From an uncultured Neisseria sp. (GTDB taxonomy: Bacteria > Pseudomonadota > Gammaproteobacteria > Burkholderiales > Neisseriaceae): a stretch of 7,910 nt of DNA. A model generated the notes under the pieces. It saw only the letters and a list, made by a program, of their open reading frames with translations. It was not told the origin of the DNA and ran no database searches. The position numbers and the translations under genes are program-made. How positions within the stretch are numbered: the stretch's first letter is position 1; every line of letters starts with the position of its first letter. This document shows, in pieces, positions 5,493-7,910 of this stretch. The DNA is taken from assembly GCA_927911515.1 (NCBI GenBank), contig CAKMQH010000006.1, positions 1-7,910 on the forward strand. Direction: 5' to 3'.

Positions 5493-7225
5493 ATTGTTTT
5501 CAATAACAATACGGTACCATCATGCACATCCAAACCTTTGCGGTAGTTGTGGTCGGTCGTATTGTTGCGGAAAGTAATGCCGTAGTTGTAGCTGCCCGCC
5601 ATAGCAGTCATGCCATAACCAGTACCGCCGTCCGCTTCGTGACCGTTCCACTCCAATCTATTGCCTTCGCCGACAAAGTTCTTTTGGTATCCGACCATCG
5701 CACCGGCAACACGGTTGTGGTGCAGATATGAGTCGACAATACGGTTGTTCTCACCCAAAGGAAGATTGTCATAATGCTCATTAATCTCACCGCTGTGGAC
5801 GCGCACTTTGTAAGTTTGGCTCTTACCTGCTTCACGAACCAATGCGTCAGTCGATGTAAACATCACACCTGCACGGTTAGCACCAGATACCTCAACTTTA
5901 CTGATTAAAGTATGGTCGGCATCATTGACCAAAATGCCGCTGACTTTTCCAAAATAGCTCAAACCCTTACGGTAAAAGTCCGGATTGGTATATTTAACAG
6001 ACAGATTTGCAATGGTTTTATGGTTTTGTCCGTCCACCAAAATACCGGCAAATGCGCGAATATCATCATGGTTGGTATTGGGGTTGAACACGCCTACTTG
6101 TGCTTTATCAAATGTGATCAGCGTCTTACCCATGCCGGAACCAAAAATGCCTTTGACACCTGAATTATTGCCATTGATGACAATTTGATCGGAAATGTAG
6201 TAAGTACCGTCCATAAACAGCATGGCTTTTTCTTTGTGCGCCGCATTTAATGCCGCTTTGATGGCAGCCAAGCTGTCTTTTTTGCCTGTCGGATCTGCAC
6301 CAAAATCATCGACGTTAATGTATTTGCCAAACTCTTTTGATTGATGAACGGTATAGTTGACAACTACCTCTTCGCTCACGTCATCTTGTTGATCGGCGTG
6401 ATTTTCAGCTTGTTTGGCAGTATGGGCGGCATTGGGTTTGGACGTATTGTGTCGAGCCGCTTCTTTATTGCCACTTACCTGATTGTCTTCATGTTTGTGG
6501 GCAACTGTTACTGCGTTTGTCGAATACGCTGTTTTACCGCTGGTTTGCTGATTGTGTGCGACATCAGTTTCGGTATGTTGCGCTTTCTCGGCAGCTTGTT
6601 TTTCAGCCAGGATTGCTTTGGTTTTAGCCGCAATTTCGGCTTGTTTGGCAGCATGCGCGGCTTTTGATTTTTCTAATGCTTCCGCCTGTCTTGCAGCCGA
6701 TGCTGCTTTGGCTTTTTCAACAGCTTCGGCTTGTCGTGCCGCAGCGGCGGCTTTTGCTTTTTCCATAGCTTCTGCATGTCTTGCAGCAGCAGCGGCAACG
6801 GCAGCCTGTCTTGCCGCTTGGTATTTTGCCATGAGCTGCTCTTTGGCTGCTTGAGCTTCAGCCTGTTTGCGTGCGACGGCATCAGCGCGGAGAGCCTGAG
6901 ACATGATGGCCATTTCTTTGCTGGTTAATTTACTGCGGTCAGCAACCAGCGCAGGTTTTGAAACTTTGGATGTAGTGGTATCGGCAGAGGATGTGTTCTG
7001 CAGACCGAGAATCTTATCTTGCCCCCTCAGTTGTTTAGGCAGGGCGGCTGCCAGATTCAGACCGCCAAAAGAATGGTCGTAAATCAATTTGTTCAATGCG
7101 GAAGGAGCATTGCCGGCATTATCTTGGCTTTTAGCAACCGCATGATTAGATTGAGAAGCTTGACTTCTAGTATAAACTTTTGTTTGTCCGAGATTAAAGA
7201 AGGAGTGCGTGGTTTTAGATGACAT
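5486..7225 (-). CDS. N-terminal part: coiled coil plus pectate-lyase-3-like domain
   Basis: The 579-codon frame starts at the ATG at 7225 (MSSKTTHSFFNLGQ), with AGGGA nine bases upstream. The first 30 residues are polar, not a Sec signal. Residues 116-216 are Ala/Lys/Glu/Gln-rich with a 15-residue repeat of the form AAARQAEAVEKAKAA, as in TolA-like long helices. Residues 303-326 (INVDDFGADPTGKKDS...) are the classic start of pectate-lyase-3 domains (compare NVKDFGAxGDGxxDD in epimerases). Beta-helix coils follow, including VDSYLHHNRVAG, GNRLEWNGHEADGGTG and GLDVHDGT. I do not see the DPHE catalytic motif of alginate epimerases. Residues 572-579 (VLLLKTMC) are out of frame after the base loss near 5513. 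Truncated here, the helix would be incomplete. Confidence 0.8.
   Translation of the reverse strand: MSSKTTHSFFNLGQTKVYTRSQASQSNHAVAKSQDNAGNAPSALNKLIYDHSFGGLNLAAALPKQLRGQDKILGLQNTSSADTTTSKVSKPALVADRSKLTSKEMAIMSQALRADAVARKQAEAQAAKEQLMAKYQAARQAAVAAAAARHAEAMEKAKAAAAARQAEAVEKAKAASAARQAEALEKSKAAHAAKQAEIAAKTKAILAEKQAAEKAQHTETDVAHNQQTSGKTAYSTNAVTVAHKHEDNQVSGNKEAARHNTSKPNAAHTAKQAENHADQQDDVSEEVVVNYTVHQSKEFGKYINVDDFGADPTGKKDSLAAIKAALNAAHKEKAMLFMDGTYYISDQIVINGNNSGVKGIFGSGMGKTLITFDKAQVGVFNPNTNHDDIRAFAGILVDGQNHKTIANLSVKYTNPDFYRKGLSYFGKVSGILVNDADHTLISKVEVSGANRAGVMFTSTDALVREAGKSQTYKVRVHSGEINEHYDNLPLGENNRIVDSYLHHNRVAGAMVGYQKNFVGEGNRLEWNGHEADGGTGYGMTAMAGSYNYGITFRNNTTDHNYRKGLDVHDGTVLLLKTMC
6611..6790 (-). repeat. 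Four tandem 45-bp repeats encoding an Ala/Lys/Glu helix
   Basis: Residues 146-205 of the beta-helix protein are four 15-residue units: AAARHAEAMEKAKAA, AAARQAEAVEKAKAA, SAARQAEALEKSKAA and HAAKQAEIAAKTKAI. A fifth, partial unit follows, and a related one lies upstream near 116-130. The units are diverged but in register. They probably form a rigid stalk or coiled coil. Such repeats can change copy number without breaking the frame. Confidence 0.8.
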
Positions 7226-7246
7226 AATATATTTTCCCTAATTAAA

Positions 7247-7288
7247 AAGCTGCAGGCTTGCGCCCGAAGCAAAGAAAGCAATGCTTTC
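7247..7288 (-). promoter_or_regulatory. Alternating AAGC/GCTT segments that can form competing hairpins before the beta-helix gene
   Basis: In mRNA order the minus strand has AAGC (7283-7286), GCTT (7276-7279), GCTT (7267-7270), AAGC (7256-7259) and GCTT (7247-7250), the last followed by TTTAATT. GAAAGCA/TGCTTTC (7274-7288) is a palindrome directly after the 29-codon stop. The AAGC at 7256 could pair either upstream or downstream, and the downstream choice leaves a terminator-like T run. Stems are short (4-7 bp), so a regulatory switch is only a suggestion. Confidence 0.25.
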
Positions 7289-7377
7289 TACCCTTTTTGT
7301 GCAATCTTTATATGTCGCTTGTATGATTTGGAATCGTTTCCATCGCCATATAAATAGACGTAACGATTATTACTCAT
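7288..7377 (-). CDS. Possible 29-residue peptide upstream of the beta-helix gene
   Basis: ATG at 7377, preceded by GAGG with seven-base spacing, opens a 29-codon frame: MSNNRYVYLYGDGND, then a basic end (SKSYKRHIKIAQKG). The stop lies 62 bases before the beta-helix ATG. The peptide is not hydrophobic and has no run of one amino acid, so it is not a classic attenuator leader. It may be a real small protein, an upstream ORF affecting translation, or chance. Short length is the main reason for caution. Confidence 0.3.
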   Translation of the reverse strand: MSNNRYVYLYGDGNDSKSYKRHIKIAQKG

Positions 7378-7689
7378 TCTAAAACCTCGAAACCTGATGC
7401 TCTTTTTTTAATCCCTTAGTCTTTTAAACATAAAACCAATCTTTAAATTATCTCGATATCATTCAGACGACGTTTTCTGACTTTTTGGAAAAGTCGTTCC
7501 AAAGCTTTCACGTTGAAACAGTCATCTTGAAATGTCACATTAATAAATTAAATACAGCTTTATATTAAAAAACGTAAGCCTAAGCCTATCAGAGTTCTAG
7601 AGTTCCTATTTAGTTCACTACAACATCGATTTAAATCCCTTTTGCCGATGCCTTCTAGTAAACCAATATATCAAACGAGTAATGAAATG

Positions 7690-7736
7690 ATTCTAGCATA
7701 TTGAATCGGTATAATTACATTTTCATAACTTAGCAA
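7690..7736 (-). promoter_or_regulatory. Candidate promoters far upstream of the beta-helix gene
   Basis: The minus strand offers TTGCTA (7731-7736), 17 bases, then TATACC (7708-7713). A little further on it has an extended -10 of the form TGCTAGAAT (7690-7698). The A/T-rich block at 7740-7800 directly upstream could act as an UP-like element. Either start would give a leader of over 450 bases, so these may serve a small RNA or an unseen leader instead. Confidence 0.25.
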
Positions 7737-7879
7737 ATATTAAAAATTTTTAATCATCTGAAAAATAATAAAATTTTTTTATTTTTAATTTGAAGAGTGA
7801 CTGTTTTTCACAACAACAAACAAAATATCAAAATATTTTTTGCCAAATGCCGCGTAAAAAACCACCGATAAAATAAAAA

Positions 7880-7891
7880 AGGTCGTCTGAA
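7880..7891 (+). other. DNA uptake sequence near the window end
   Basis: Exact AGGTCGTCTGAA. On the minus strand it is followed by a T6 run, so it may be one arm of a terminator for a gene beyond the right edge. A short GAAAA/TTTTC inverted repeat (7893-7907) lies beside it. Confidence 0.85.
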
Positions 7892-7910
7892 AGAAAATTT
7901 ACTTTTCAAG

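Larger units (their letters stand above)
4500..7225 (-). pseudogene. Large coiled-coil plus right-handed beta-helix protein gene, split by one frameshift
   Basis: Adding one base near the CC at 5513-5514 (for example ACCGT to ACCCGT) joins the two frames into a single 908-residue product. The join would read ...VHDGT-x-IVIENNVLNG..., continuous in both sequence style and predicted fold. The order of parts is: polar N-terminus (1-100), Ala/Lys/Glu-rich helix (about 101-216), polar linker (217-295), pectate-lyase-3-like domain from about 302, and further beta-helix coils to the end. Proteins of this fold include polysaccharide lyases, mannuronan C5-epimerases and phage tailspikes, so a polysaccharide substrate is likely but not shown. 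No Sec signal, lipobox, RTX repeats or autotransporter barrel is visible. The gene stands alone between a long AT-rich leader and a strong terminator. Confidence 0.75.
7378..7910. other. AT-rich non-coding stretch upstream of the beta-helix gene
   Basis: I find no convincing gene on either strand; open frames are under about 20 codons without ribosome sites. The stretch holds a degenerate DUS core (GTCGTCTGAA on the minus strand, 7462-7471), a small hairpin GACTTTT/AAAAGTC (7479-7495), candidate promoters near 7690-7736, a 14-base perfect palindrome TTAAAAATTTTTAA (7740-7753) in a very A/T-rich block to about 7800, and an intact DUS at 7880-7891. It looks like a long regulatory or decayed intergenic region. 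Confidence 0.6.

Noticed and set aside
6552..6854. An Ala/Cys/Ser-rich plus-strand frame resembling a membrane protein
   Set aside because: It is the complement of the Ala/Lys/Glu repeat region, so its repetitive composition has no independent support.
7625..7681. Short plus-strand frame starting MPSSKPIYQ near 7649
   Set aside because: It is eighteen codons long, with no ribosome site and no conservation evidence, in an AT-rich region where chance ORFs are expected.

Overview
All supported genes read from the minus strand. The DNA uptake sequence AGGTCGTCTGAA recurs across the window: 1085-1096, inside dusB at 1526-1537, an inverted pair at 2192-2219, then 2928-2939, 4451-4462 and 7880-7891. 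This is the form I associate with commensal Neisseria of the mucosa/sicca/subflava/flavescens group, not the meningitidis/gonorrhoeae form. A Correia element end at positions 1-71 also points to Neisseria. The species cannot be fixed from this window.

Layout in minus-strand transcription order, right to left. (1) 7226-7910 is AT-rich and non-coding apart from a possible 29-residue ORF (7288-7377). It lies upstream of (2) a large right-handed beta-helix protein with a pectate-lyase-3-like domain and an Ala/Lys/Glu-rich coiled coil. One missing base near 5513 splits it into 5486-7225 and 4500-5492, and a DUS-containing hairpin terminator (4448-4491) follows. (3) A lipoprotein gene at 3040-4344 has a good sigma70-type promoter (4387-4415). 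It is cut into three pieces by two compensating one-base indels at homopolymers. (4) A Neisseria-type M50/site-2-protease-like membrane protein (2239-2913) carries Arg at both positions of the zinc-binding histidines. An inverted-DUS terminator (2190-2221) follows. (5) dusB, a tRNA-dihydrouridine synthase (1102-2106), has a well-formed promoter at 2136-2164. It is followed by (6) a chain of small genes: a six-cysteine membrane-anchored or exported protein (691-1062), then 99-codon (360-659) and 68-codon (138-344) frames. These last two share a frame and are separated by one TAA, so they may be one gene broken by a nonsense codon. The Correia element ends the window.

Only dusB has a function I would assign firmly. 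The window's most unusual features are the RExxR M50 homologue, the beta-helix protein with no visible export signal, and the concentration of gene disruptions: three one-base frameshifts and one in-frame stop in under 8 kb. The disruptions could be recent gene decay, contingency switching or base-call errors, and reads would tell these apart. I do not see a CRISPR array, tRNA, rRNA, insertion sequence or a multi-gene defence system.
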